Of a DNA stretch of 64,000 nt, positions 12,054 through 22,958 are shown one piece after another; positions within the stretch are counted from its first letter, which is position 1; each line of letters begins with the position of its first letter. The DNA comes from Mallotus nudiflorus (Eukaryota > Streptophyta > Magnoliopsida > Malpighiales > Euphorbiaceae): NCBI GenBank assembly GCA_947683625.1, contig CANTUR010000283.1:15509001-15573000 (forward strand), in the 5' to 3' direction. The notes under the pieces are model-generated. The model was not told the origin of the DNA. It was given only the letters and a program-made list of their open reading frames with translations, and made no database searches. The position numbers and the translations under genes are program-made.

Positions 12054-15000
12054 ATGCCACCCGAAACTCGATCAAAAAGATTCAATCTTTCTACCAATGA
12101 TGACATGGGGGATCACACAGAACCCAAAAAGCGTCGAAAACGGCTTCAATTTGGTCAAGAATCATACTTTCTTTCAGAAGCTTGCATGGATAGGTACCGT
12201 TCTCGTTTTGTTTACGGAGAAGTTGTTCCTGGTAGGTGTATTGATTTGGGTTTTTTTAACGAACAAGGATTTCAGTTTGGTAAATGGTTTCAAGATATGA
12301 ATTGGGTATCTGTTGTTTCAATCAAAGAAAATTTTTATCCTGAGTTAGCGAGGCATTTTTATGCAAATTTATCTTATGATGCTGATAAAATCCAGATAAA
12401 TTCTTTTGTTAAAGGGAAAGAAATCATGTTGAATCAAGAGTCTTTGAGTAGGATTCTTGGAATTCCGAATGTAGGTTCTGAGTTATATGAGAAAGATCAT
12501 AAATGGGTACATGATGATGTTGGGGCTAGTAGAGCTGAAGCATTTAGAATGATTCTTGAGAATCCTGACTTATCTTTACTATCTTCAAAGGTTAATGCTT
12601 GTCACTTGAAGCTTGAAATGAGATTGCTTCACCACATGGTAGTACATATAGTTTTTCCAAGAAAAAGCAACTCCAATTATGTTTCTGATATGGATTTGTT
12701 GGTTGTGTGGCATATCCTTAAAGGAAAGGCTTTTAATTTGCCATTTGTATTGTTATCTCATATGATTGCTTGTTCAGAAAAGAAAAATGCATATTTACCA
12801 TATGGGATGATGCTCACATTAATCTTCAAGCATTTTAATGTTTCTCTTGAGGAGGAGGAGAGTAAAGAATTGAAGAGTTCAAATATTTACAATGAGGTTA
12901 CTTTGCATAAGATGGGGTATGTGAAGAGTGAAAGGGGCTGGTGTCATAAAAATGTTAAAGTTGTTGCTCAAGCTCTACCAAGTTTAGAAATGCAGTCTGA
13001 GAAGGAAGTGAAAGTTAGTGAAACTCAAGAATCTTGGGTTCTGCCAACTTCTATCGCCATTCCAGCACCTCATAACTCAGTAAATCCCTCTGCGGAGGAA
13101 GGACTACTCTCAGAGGCAGCTAGGCGGCGAAGTGTTATTCAAGGTATTTGCCTCCTTGTAAGGGGTATGAAGGAAGACATGAGGAGTATGACTGTAGACT
13201 CCAGGTTGGATGATTTGCGGAGGAAAATTGAAAATTTGCAATCTCTAGTTATTCAACTTGGACGGGACCGGCATGAGAAGACCATTGGAGATATTTTCCT
13301 CCTGCTAGAAGATATTATGGGAGACATGAGGACTTTGCGTTCAAAGATGGGTACCTTTGTAAACAAGATTGATCAGTTGCTAGCCCAACTGAATGAACTC
13401 CTTAGCTCAGACCAAAATTTGGATCAAGTTTGGAGGGAGTGCATAGAACCGATGATTGCTGATGCAGCTACCGTCCGAGAACAAAATCAAGACATCATAC
13501 ATAGCCTTGAAAACATTCGTAGTGAAATCCAAGATTTTTGGGATAGTTTATCTTCTAATATGCGACTATTTTGAGAATTTTCATTTGGTTCGAGCTGGCT
13601 TGGCAGTGAATTGGCTAGTTAGTGTAGGCATTTAGTATTTTTTGGATCCTCATCTTCAGTAGTCACATGTTCTTGAATATTTCTGCTTCTTGTTTTGCAC
13701 AAAATTCTGTCTTGCCCATTTGATTATCCATACTCTATATATTACTAGGGAAAACATTTTTTTTTGGATGAAAATGGACATTTATTTTTTATATATTAAC
13801 AAAATTAGTTTTAATTTGACTTTTAAATTTTTTTTGAAATTGATGGCGGTAGTTTAGTTTGTTTTTTAAAATTTAAAATTTTATATTTAAAAATTAGATT
13901 ATTTTAAATAAAAATAAAAATAAAAATAAAATAATTATATTATATTTATTTATCAAATTTAAATAAATACATAAATTATTAAATTAGCAATATAAAGAAA
14001 TCCTTATTTATAATGTATTATATTTTGCATATGAATGACAGTTAATATTTAAAATTAATATTTTTGTTATTAGTTTAATTTATAATTTTACATAATCCCC
14101 CATACATTTAAAATATCTATACTATACTTAGAGGAAAAATATTTTTGAAAATGTATTGATAAAAGTTATTATTTGGTTTCCAAAAGTTTTTAAAAATCAT
14201 GAACATAGTGTTAGTTTGTGTTTTAAAATTTAAATTTCTATATTTAAAAAATAGATAAATTTAAATAAAAAAATAAAATAATTATATTGTATTTATTATC
14301 AAATTTAAATAAATACATAAATTCTTAAATTAGTATGAGATTCATATTAATTTCAATTATATTATAGATAAAATAATATTACCTTTCCAATTACAATATT
14401 AATTTTTTATATTCTATAATTATATTTTATTTTTTATTTTTCATGCATAATAATCGCGATAACTATTGTAAATACGTAAATAATTTTAAACAATTATTTT
14501 TATATTAATATATATTAAATTTTGAATAATAACTCTTAAAATGTAATATACATTTTATATAAACAATTATTAATGATATATATTATTTTCATTTGCAATA
14601 AAAAAATTAAACTAAATTATACATTTAATAAATATTTTACATTGCACGTCAGAAAAAAAAAACTAATCTTCTTAAATTGCACGATTGGAATTGTCTTACA
14701 TACAATGAGCAAGTTTTGCTTCTAAAAGATATTTGACAGATCAATTCAACTTCACTGAATAAAAAGATTTTGCATCAGTAGCCAATTATATGTAAAACCG
14801 CAATAAACATATACAGCTAAAAAGAGAATATAACAAATGCATCAATGGAAGGAAGAATACCGATAGGACAAGGACGGTAGATGAGCATGATGCCCTGCTA
14901 CCGTTCATCAGAGGAGAAGCTCAAGAAAGCTTTATCTCAGAAAATCTGTTTATACTGTGTGAAAGTGTCTATCCCCAGAAACTTATATATAAACATACAA

Positions 15001-15735
15001 ATACAGGGAAAAGGGAAGGCAGTTTATGTTGCTGTCATTCTCTAGGCCTTAGGGCTTAGCCTTGTGGGACAATGTAGCCATCTTCGAGAGAAGAAGGTTT
15101 TAAGATAACATATATATATGAAACTGTTGGGACATTATATTTCAGGATTGAATACATCCGGCCTCTAAGATGGTTTTAGCATTAGATGGTGTTTCACATT
15201 TAAAAGTGACACAGATACTAACAACTAACGATCGTAATTTTATAAAAAATTAATAAGCGAATATTTTTAAGAAGAAAATCAAATACTTCTTACTTGATAA
15301 TTTGCATAATTTAATAATAATAATAAGAAGAAGAATAAGTAGAAGCCTTTAGACAAAGAATTCATTCAATGGTCCAATTATTAATTTTCAATCAATGAAC
15401 AATCCTATTGCACAATAGAAGGGGTCCTCCTGTCCATTATTAGATTAAAAACATTGAATGCATATCAGCAAACTTAGTATTCCACGAATCATTTCTCAAG
15501 AAATTTTGTTGAAGGAATTTTGGGACCTCCGATTTATTATTGGTTTAAAACTCTTAACTAAACTAAAGGGGATTTGACAAAGTACTCTCACAGCCAGTAG
15601 CAACAGCAACAACAAGAAGCAGACGAGCTGCTGGTACTTTAAATCAGCACACCCATCTAAAGCTCCTTTCTCTTCCTTTTCCTTACAATGTTAAGTTGCA
15701 GACAAGAGATTCGTAATTGAGTTGTTGTATGTGTG
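11810..15735 (+). repeat. Segmental duplication, copy A
   Basis: The ORF, its upstream flank and more than 2 kb of downstream flank are repeated in the same orientation at about 17040-22495. Shared downstream words include 'gaattgtcttacat', 'gcatcagtagccaattata', 'tttagacaaagaattcattc' and 'agccagtagcaacagcaac'. The edges are estimated by eye from where matching words stop. The copies are well diverged, so the duplication is not recent. Confidence 0.8.
12054..13574 (+). CDS. Putative plant transposon-derived protein, single exon, 506 aa
   Basis: Intact ORF from ATG 12054 to TGA 13572-13574. Residues about 35-280 resemble the plant family annotated as 'putative plant transposon protein' (aromatic-rich start, RHFYANL-type segment, VKGKEI, LSRILGIP, then the LLHHMVVHI and LLSHMIACSE helices); this family call is from memory of its pattern. 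Residues 24-30, PKKRRKR, form a strong monopartite nuclear localisation signal. The C-terminal ~160 residues are rich in heptad-like Leu/Ile and charged residues, suggesting coiled coil. No catalytic motif is recognised and function is unknown. The start is supported by copy B, which conserves the same ATG context. It could be a domesticated element protein or simply an ORF not yet decayed. Confidence 0.65.
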   Translation: MPPETRSKRFNLSTNDDMGDHTEPKKRRKRLQFGQESYFLSEACMDRYRSRFVYGEVVPGRCIDLGFFNEQGFQFGKWFQDMNWVSVVSIKENFYPELARHFYANLSYDADKIQINSFVKGKEIMLNQESLSRILGIPNVGSELYEKDHKWVHDDVGASRAEAFRMILENPDLSLLSSKVNACHLKLEMRLLHHMVVHIVFPRKSNSNYVSDMDLLVVWHILKGKAFNLPFVLLSHMIACSEKKNAYLPYGMMLTLIFKHFNVSLEEEESKELKSSNIYNEVTLHKMGYVKSERGWCHKNVKVVAQALPSLEMQSEKEVKVSETQESWVLPTSIAIPAPHNSVNPSAEEGLLSEAARRRSVIQGICLLVRGMKEDMRSMTVDSRLDDLRRKIENLQSLVIQLGRDRHEKTIGDIFLLLEDIMGDMRTLRSKMGTFVNKIDQLLAQLNELLSSDQNLDQVWRECIEPMIADAATVREQNQDIIHSLENIRSEIQDFWDSLSSNMRLF

Positions 15736-17039
15736 TGTGGGGGTCGGAGAAAGAAGAAATTTTATGATGATCCTAGTTTTTAATGAGTTTGAAAGTCAAA
15801 ATAATAATATCAAACTATTTAAAGTTTACACATCTGCTATTAAATTTTAATTTTTATCATTTTAATTAGATACTAAACTTATTAGATTTTACCCTTCAAC
15901 TCATTAAACAACATCAGAATCATTATATAGTGTCTCGGGCAGGGTACATAATACCCAGAACACTTACCATGTTTAGTGCATTGTTAATTAACTTATGCTA
16001 AGTCGGTGCTTTTCAAACCAAAAGTCCAAAAATAGGGTTTAAGAATTAATTTATTTATGTTTTAAGAGTTTTAATAATCAAATAATTAAATAAATTAATA
16101 GCTTTGCCTCTTCTTATTACCAACTGATTTTAACACACTACCTATCAATTATCAAATTAGAAAAAAATAAAAATGCTTAAGAATTAAAATGTATATATAA
16201 AAAATTAACTTTTATTTAGTCTCCATTTGTTTGCAAAAAATATTTTATCTTTAAAAAATATTTTTAATATTTTCTTAATATTTAGCTGCAATACTAAAAG
16301 ATAATAAATAAGAAGAGAAAAAATTAAAAAATAAAAGAAAATACAATAAATGAGTATAGAACACATTGGAAAATGATTTTCTATCATTGTTTTGAAGTTA
16401 TTTTTTCTTTAGTAATCCAAATATTAAAAAATAAAGAAAAATATTTTCTACAAACAAACAAAACTCTAATTTTAAAAAAATAGCTATCCTCTTGTAACAT
16501 TTTAGGTCATGTATCCTTTTATTAATAAAAAAAATATATTTTTTATTTATTTACACAAAAATTAAAATTTATTTCAAATTCAATATTTGTTTTATTTATA
16601 CATAAATTTCAAATATTATAAGTAATATACAAAGTATTTCAATTCCTACTTTTATAGTTATTTTATTCTCATCATTATAAAATAATTTTATTTTTAATGA
16701 TTATCAGAAAAAATTATTTTTTCAACTAATTTATTGATAAAAGTTTTTCACATTTTCTATTGTAATTTTAGTTTTTAATTGACATTTTACAATTGATCAC
16801 TCCAATGTCCTTCTAGCATCTAACTATGTACATTTTTTTACTAACAATCTTTAAAAGTCATGAAAAAGATTAAATGAACTCTTCCAATTATTTAAATTAA
16901 TTCCTAAAATTATTAATATTAGTTTTAATTAATTATTTTATTTTAATTACTATTTGATAAATATTTTATAAAATAAATTCATTTAAAAAATATATAATAA
17001 TACCTTAGAATTCTCCAAAATCTTAATTTATAAATAATT
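13575..17039. other. AT-rich intergenic region between the two duplicated copies
   Basis: No gene supported. 13575-15735 is the downstream half of duplication copy A. It includes a ~115-bp direct repeat (about 13860-13990 and 14218-14333, both ending in 'aaataaatacataaatt' followed by similar sequence) that may be tandem or an old insertion. 15736-17039 is unmatched, with long A/T runs and a candidate MITE. Confidence 0.7.
16216..16469. mobile_element. Candidate MITE with imperfect terminal inverted repeats
   Basis: The left end reads TTAGTCTCCATTTGTTTGCA and the reverse complement of the right end reads TTAGAGTTTTGTTTGTTTGT; both continue into an 'aaaatatttt' block. Length ~254 bp, no coding capacity. 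The inverted match is only moderate by eye and no target duplication beyond TTA/TAA at the ends can be defended. Confidence 0.4.
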
Positions 17040-17199
17040 AAAATTGAAATCTCATTATCTTCTCCTTAATTTCTCTTCCAAATAAAATCATGCAATTTAA
17101 TTTTTTTTTTTTTTAGAAAACTCAATTTAAAATTTTGAAGATTATATATTAATTAATTAAAAATTCCTATTCCTGCGGAATTTACAGATTGGTAAAATC

Positions 17200-18810
17200 C
17201 AATTAATTATTTACAATATTTTATGTATTGTTATAATTTTTTTTATATTAAAGGTCGTATTCAAGTATATTTTTAATATTTTATATTTATAAGATATCAT
17301 GTGATTATGCATATACTTTTTAAAAATAAATTATGGGATTTTTGAGATTTTACTAAATTTATTTATTATTATTAGATTATTTTCTATTTTATTCGATTAT
17401 TAGAACATTAATTTGTATATATATTTTTTTTTCTTTTTTAATATATATATAAATTATTAAATATATAATTTTAACTTTAGCCATGTATGTATATATATCC
17501 TAGTATATATATTTTAAGCTATGTATATATTTTTAATATATATATACACTAGTAAACAACCATATGTTTTACACATGAATAAAAAATTTATTTGACTCAT
17601 GATATATAGTAAATAAATAATTAAGACTATTATTATTAAATAATTTTTTTATAAATAATAACATTATTATTCATTGATAGAAAACAAAATTGATATTAAT
17701 TTAATGTAGTTTTAATTCATTACAATTTTGATAAAATTTTTATTTAAATAATTATATGATATTACTTCAATATTTTTTATAATTAATTTTTCTCAACTCT
17801 AAAACTAATTTGATATAAAAATTAATAAAAAAATTTTAAAAAAATTATATGTTCTTTATATAACAATTTAAATATTTCAAACTCATTAAACTTATAATTT
17901 ATTATAATTTTAGTAAATTTTTTATTTGACCTATAACACTTTATTTCTTCAATATTTTTAATATTAATACTTTTATGTACAAAAAAATTATTTTAATGCA
18001 AATTTTTTAATCTCAACTAAGAATGAAATGATAAATATTAATTAATTTAATTTTAAATTTTTTTGTTAAATTAATTTTTATTAAAAATAAAATACAAGTT
18101 AACTTAATTAGAATAGAAAATAAACTTTCAATTAAAATAGAATTTTTGTTATAGATAAAATAGAAATTAAACTAATTAAAATAAAAAACATACTTTCAAT
18201 TAAATTAAAATTATATTTTAGTTAATTTAATTTTTATTAGAGATAAAATAGAAATTAATCTAATTAAAATAAAAAATAAACTTTCAATCAAATTAAAATT
18301 ATATTGTAATTAATTTAATTTTACTTTTATTAGTAAATGACTAAATTATCCAATTTTTATATAATAATAAGTAAAGACATTTTCATAATTTTTCCTGTCT
18401 TCCCTTTGTGTGTGTATATATATATATATATATTATTTTTATAATTATATAATATAATAATTTTATTTTTTTAAAATAACTTAATAATTTATATAATATA
18501 TTTTATTAATATTATTTAATTAACATTCACTCCTAAAACTTTATCTATTGAATTATTAAAATTTACAATATTTTTCTATAAAAAATTTAAAAATTTCTTA
18601 TTTTAAAACATATATTTTCTATATAATCTAAAACACTATAATTATATTATATCTAAAATATCACTCTCCTATTCTATCAAAAAATATTTTAAGTATTCGT
18701 CAAAGAAAAAATATTTTTTCTATTTTAATATATGTATTTTTTTTTCCTCATTTATTTAGCTAAAAACATCTACCATTTATATTAAAAAAAATACAAGTAC
18801 ATACACGATT
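17200..18810. other. AT-rich insertion upstream of the copy-B ORF relic
   Basis: This stretch separates sequence matching 11820-11930 from sequence matching 11950-12050, so it interrupts the ancestral upstream region. It has no coding potential and is almost wholly A/T with scattered TATATA runs. It contains a local tandem array at about 18064-18333. I could not find terminal repeats that would name an element. Confidence 0.6.
18064..18333 (+). repeat. AT-rich tandem repeat, about 90-bp unit, about 3 copies
   Basis: Two close units start with 'agataaaatagaaattaa' at 18152 and 18241; a more diverged unit precedes them. Each unit contains 'taattaaaataaaaaa' and 'aaattaaaattatatt' words. It lies inside the AT-rich insertion upstream of the pseudogene. 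Confidence 0.65.
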
Positions 18811-18922
18811 CTCCTTCTTTCACTTCTTCTCTTTTACGGAACCGTAAGTCTTTTAAAGGTCCAAACTTTAACCCAAAACCCATCAAGCACCATCAGCACT
18901 TCAAAAACCCATCTCAATCTCA

Positions 18923-20383
18923 ATGCCACAAGAAATTCCATCAAAAAGATTCTCTTTCCACCAATGATGACTTGGAGGATCACACAGAACCCAAAAAGCG
19001 TCGAAAAGGGGTTCAATTTGATCAAGAATCATACTTTCTTTCACAAGCATGCATGGAGAGGTACCGTTCTTGTTTTGCTTGTGGAGAAGTCGTTCCTGGT
19101 AAGTCTATTGATTTGGATTTTTTTAATGAACAAGGGTTTCGGTTTGGTAAATGGTTTCAAGGTATGAATTGGGTATCTGTTGTTTTGATGAAGGAAAAAT
19201 TATATCCTGAGTTAGTGAGACATTTTTATGGAAATTTATCTTATAATGCTGATAAAACCCAGATAAATTCTTTTGTTAAAGGGAAAGAAATTATATTGAA
19301 TCAAGAGTGTTTGAGCAAAATTCTTGGAATTCCGAACTTAGGTTCTGAGGTATATTGGAACGATCATAAATGGGATTATAATGATGTTGGGGCTAGTAGA
19401 GTAGAAGCATTTAGAATGATTCTCAATCCTGACGTGTCTTTAGTATCTTCAAGGGTTAATGCTTGTCAATTGAAGCAGGAAATGAGATTGCTTCACCATA
19501 TGGTAGTGCATATAGTTCTTCCAGGAAAAGGAACTCCAATTATGTTTCTGATATGGATTTGTTGGTTATGTGGCATATTCTTAAGGGAAGGCTATCAATT
19601 TGCCGTTAATGTTGTTATCTCATATGATTGCTTGCTCAGAAAAAAGAAATGCATGTTTACCATACGGGATGATGCTCACATTAATCTTCAAGGATTTTAA
19701 TGTTTCTCTTGAGGATGAGGTGTGGAAAGAATTGAGGAGTTCTGATATTTACAATGAGGTTACTTTGCATAAGACGGGGTATGCGAAGAGTGAAAATGGC
19801 TGGTTTCTTAAAAAGGATAAAGTTGTTGCTCATGCTCAACCAAGTTTAGAAACGCAATCTGAGAAGGAAGTGAAAGTTAGTGAAACTCAAGATTTCTGTC
19901 ACTATTGAAGCACCTCATGGCTCAAAAAATTCCTCTGCAGGGGAAGGACAATCCTCGGAGGGAGGTCAGTTGCCAGGTGTTATTCAGGGTGGTTTCATGA
20001 GGATTATGACTATGATCTCCAGGTTGGATGATTTGGGGAGCAAAAATGAGAATTTGCTATCTCTAGTTGCTCAACTTGGACACGACGGGTATGAAATGAC
20101 CATTGGAGATATTTTCCCCGTCCTTGAGGTTATCATGGGATGCATGAGGACTCTTCGCTCCAAGCTGGATACCACGAAAAACAAGATTGATCTATTGCTA
20201 TCCCACCTGAATGGGAATCTTAGTTCAAGCCAAGATTTGGATCAAGTCGAAAGAGAGTGCATAGAACTGATGATTGCTAAAGCGGCTAACCTCCGAGGAC
20301 AAAATCAAGACATCATAGATCGCCTTGAAGCACTTCGTAGGGAAATCCAAGATTTATGGGATAGCTTATCTTTTAGGATGTGA
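18923..20383 (+). pseudogene. Frameshifted copy of the 12054 transposon-derived ORF
   Basis: Aligns along its whole length with the intact ORF at 12054-13574. The ATG at 18923 is conserved, but a 2-base deletion about 36 bases later puts TGA TGA in frame. The body then reads open at 18972-19700. A 1-base loss near 19535 shifts the frame (seen as the change from VLPGKG to an unrelated tail), the register returns at about 19600, a small deletion near 19890 creates a stop at 19906-19908, and the coiled-coil tail reads at 19880-20383. The nuclear-signal region is PKKRRKG here. At least three lesions, so it cannot make the full protein. Confidence 0.85.
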
Positions 20384-21053
20384 CAAATGCTTCTTCGCTA
20401 TTTGAAGTTTTTCATTTGATTCACTCTGTCTTGGTGTTGGTAGTGAATTGGATAGTTAGTGTGGGCTATGCATTGTTGAATATTTCTGATTGCTGACTTG
20501 CCCAATTGAGTTTATAAATTATAAGCTCCCCATGATAGACTGTAGTGTAGCTCCTTTCTCCTATCCTAATAGACTTTCCTAGACGAGTCTTCCGCGAGTT
20601 CCCTAGCCGACCCAGTTACAGACGTTTTCTTTGCTCGCCCCTCCCAATTTCTGGCATGTTTATTTACCTTTGTACATCTCTGAACATGCACGGATTATAT
20701 ATGTATTCGTTAACATGACGAATCATTTATCCCATCAATTGATGTTCAAGTGGAACTGTGAAAGATAAGGAGATTTTGGCAGATAAGTAGCTGTATTCGT
20801 TATTTCTAATCTTGATGGGCTCAGTAGTGTTAACTATAAATTTCATCTAAATCTGAGCCTTGCTCAGTTGATTAGAATTGTCTTACATCTTTAGCGTACA
20901 ACCGGCAAGGTTTACTTATAGAAGATATTGACAGATAAATTCAACTTCATTGAATAGAAGATTGTGCATCAGTAGCCAATTATATTTAAAACCTCAATAT
21001 ATATATATATAGCTAAAAAATAAAACAAATCCATTAATGGAGAAATACAAAAG

Positions 21054-21386
21054 TGTTGTGAACAGTTTGTAAATATTGTCCGTTTTGGTACTTCAGGACC
21101 TCACGACTTTAAAACGTATCTACAAATAAAAACTTTAGGCCCTGCTTATAAGCATGCACACAATCCTATGTGCGAGCGATGTAGGAATTTCAGGTTCACA
21201 ACACATCCTCCCATCGCGAGCATCGTGCTGATAACGTGTTATAAACAGTTTGTAGATATTGTCCGCTTTGGTACTTCAGGACCTCACAGCTTTAAAACGC
21301 GTCTACAAGTAAAGATTTCAGGCCCTGCTTATAAGCACGCACACAATCCCGTGTGCGAGCGATGTGGGAATTTCAGGTTCACAACA
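21054..21386 (-). mobile_element. 333-bp TRIM/SMART-like LTR element with 5-bp target duplication
   Basis: Two 150-bp direct repeats (21054-21203 and 21237-21386), each with TGTTGTGAAC-type start and GTTCACAACA-type end, flank only 33 bp of internal sequence. The flanks are AAAAG on both sides (21049-21053 and 21387-21391). Read on the minus strand the internal part begins just after the LTR with TTATCAGCACG, primer-site-like, and ends with the purine-rich GGGAGGATG before the second LTR. This is the layout of very small non-autonomous LTR elements. Copy A of the surrounding duplication lacks it. Confidence 0.8.
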
Positions 21387-22703
21387 AAAAGAGTTTAAGT
21401 TTATTCATGTTCTGCATTATCACTCAAAAACCTAGAATTGCAAATGAGCAAAACTGTTTTGGGTTTTGCATTATCACTCAAAAATCCAATTGATAGCTTG
21501 TGATAAGGCTAAGACTCAAGATCCCATGTTGTATCTTTCCTTCTGAGAAGAATGAGATGAAAGGCAGTTTATCTTTCTGTCATTCTCTTGGCCTTGGGCT
21601 TTGTCCAGTGGGTCAAGAGAAGAAGGTTCGAAGTAGCATGTTACTTTCTTTTTATTTTCTCCACCAAGAGCTTCACACTTGACAATTGGCAAATTTTTAA
21701 TAATAATAATAATAATAGTTCTAAGCCTCTAGACAAAAAATTCATTCAATGGTTCAGTTTTTAATTTTCATTCAAATGCAATTTGTCAATGAGAAATCAA
21801 AGAAAATAATGCAATCCTGGTCCATGATTGAGAACAATGGTGGAAAAAGTCTTATTGAACAATAAATGGTGTCCATTATTAAATTCAAAAATTGAATGCA
21901 CATCAGCAAACTTGGTACTACTCCATAAGAAATTGCTTAGAAGAAATGGCACCTCCTATTTATGATTGATTTAAAACTCTTAACTAAAGGGGGATTTGGC
22001 AAAGTACTCTCACACCATGCCAAAAATTAAGAAAGAATATCTCGACTTTTGTATCATTTAATCAGCTAATCCTAATGTTGACACCATATATAATAGTATG
22101 ATCCATTGAAGATAATATAAACTAAGCACGTGCTCTATTGGCACATGCATAAACAAATGGCAAGAGATCCCCCAAGAAGGTAGGGTGCAAATTTTTTCCT
22201 TTTCAATTATCAATTATGACTCTGAAAAAGAAAAACTGAAGTGCACATAGACAAAATGAAGATATCAGTCAATCCAGATGAGTTCAACACAGCTAAAGTC
22301 ATCGATGGTGCAAATTAATGAAGAAAAATACATACAAACCCGAAAAGTCCAAAGAGATTTGCAGTGCTCCCCACATTCAAAAAACAGCCAGTAGCAACAG
22401 CAACAGCGAGAAGCAGGCTACCCATCAAAAGGTTCTCTATTTTTTCCTTATAATGTCAAGTTGCAGGCAAGAGACCCCTCACTGAGTTGATGTTTATGTG
22501 GTACCCAATACCCAAAACCCAAAACGTTTCAAGCATTGCTGAAAGGAAAGGGTGCGTTTTTTGAAAACAAAAGTCCAAACCCACACCCACATCAAGTAAA
22601 CCCAAATCAAATCCAATCCAACCCATATCAAATAGCCATTAAAAACCCTATGCTCACTCTCCTCCCCACCTCCCTATAAACCCAAAAACCCACTTCTCTT
22701 TTA

Positions 22704-22891
22704 CATTAATGAGCTGCTCTTCTCCATTAATGGGTGTGTGAAAAGATGTGCTCCTCTCTATCTCTCGTCAATTTTATACATTAAATGCCCCCACTCCTCT
22801 CCCCCACTTCCAATTAATGGCCCCGAAGCAAATTGCCAGGCTACCCTCATACCTCTCATTAACTCTCTTCTCCTCCTTTTCCATTTAATGC
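22704..22891 (+). promoter_or_regulatory. Cluster of ATTAATG/TTAAATG motifs after a TATA-like box
   Basis: Five related words occur in under 200 bp: CATTAATG (22704), CCATTAATGG (22724), CATTAAATGC (22779), CCAATTAATGG (22810) and CATTTAATGC (22882). CATTAAATGC and its inverted relative resemble the HD-Zip class IV pseudopalindrome. CTATAAA at 22674 precedes them. They lie in the 3' flank of the minus-strand RING-H2 gene, so a role is speculative. Confidence 0.3.
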
Positions 22892-22958
22892 CCGATCTCC
22901 GACCGTCCATTCTTTCCTATCATTTTAATCATGTCCCTCCACGTGTCTTCTCTTTTTT

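Larger units (their letters stand above)
17040..22495 (+). repeat. Segmental duplication, copy B
   Basis: Same-orientation partner of 11810-15735. It is longer because it has gained insertions: about 1.6 kb of AT-rich DNA between the distal promoter match and the ORF (about 17200-18810), the 333-bp element at 21054-21386, and about 370 bp at 22015-22384, absent between 'ctctcac' and 'agccagtagc' in copy A. It ends about 460 bp from the 3' end of the RING-H2 gene. Confidence 0.78.
20384..22958. other. Intergenic region 3' of the pseudogene and 3' of the RING-H2 gene
   Basis: No gene supported. Contains the downstream part of duplication copy B (to about 22495), the TRIM-like element at 21054-21386, and a CT-rich, less AT-rich stretch at 22600-22958 that probably includes the 3' UTR and terminator of the minus-strand RING-H2 gene. 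An ORF of 149 codons at 22738-23187 on the plus strand overlaps the RING-H2 gene antisense and has no protein-like features. Confidence 0.65.
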
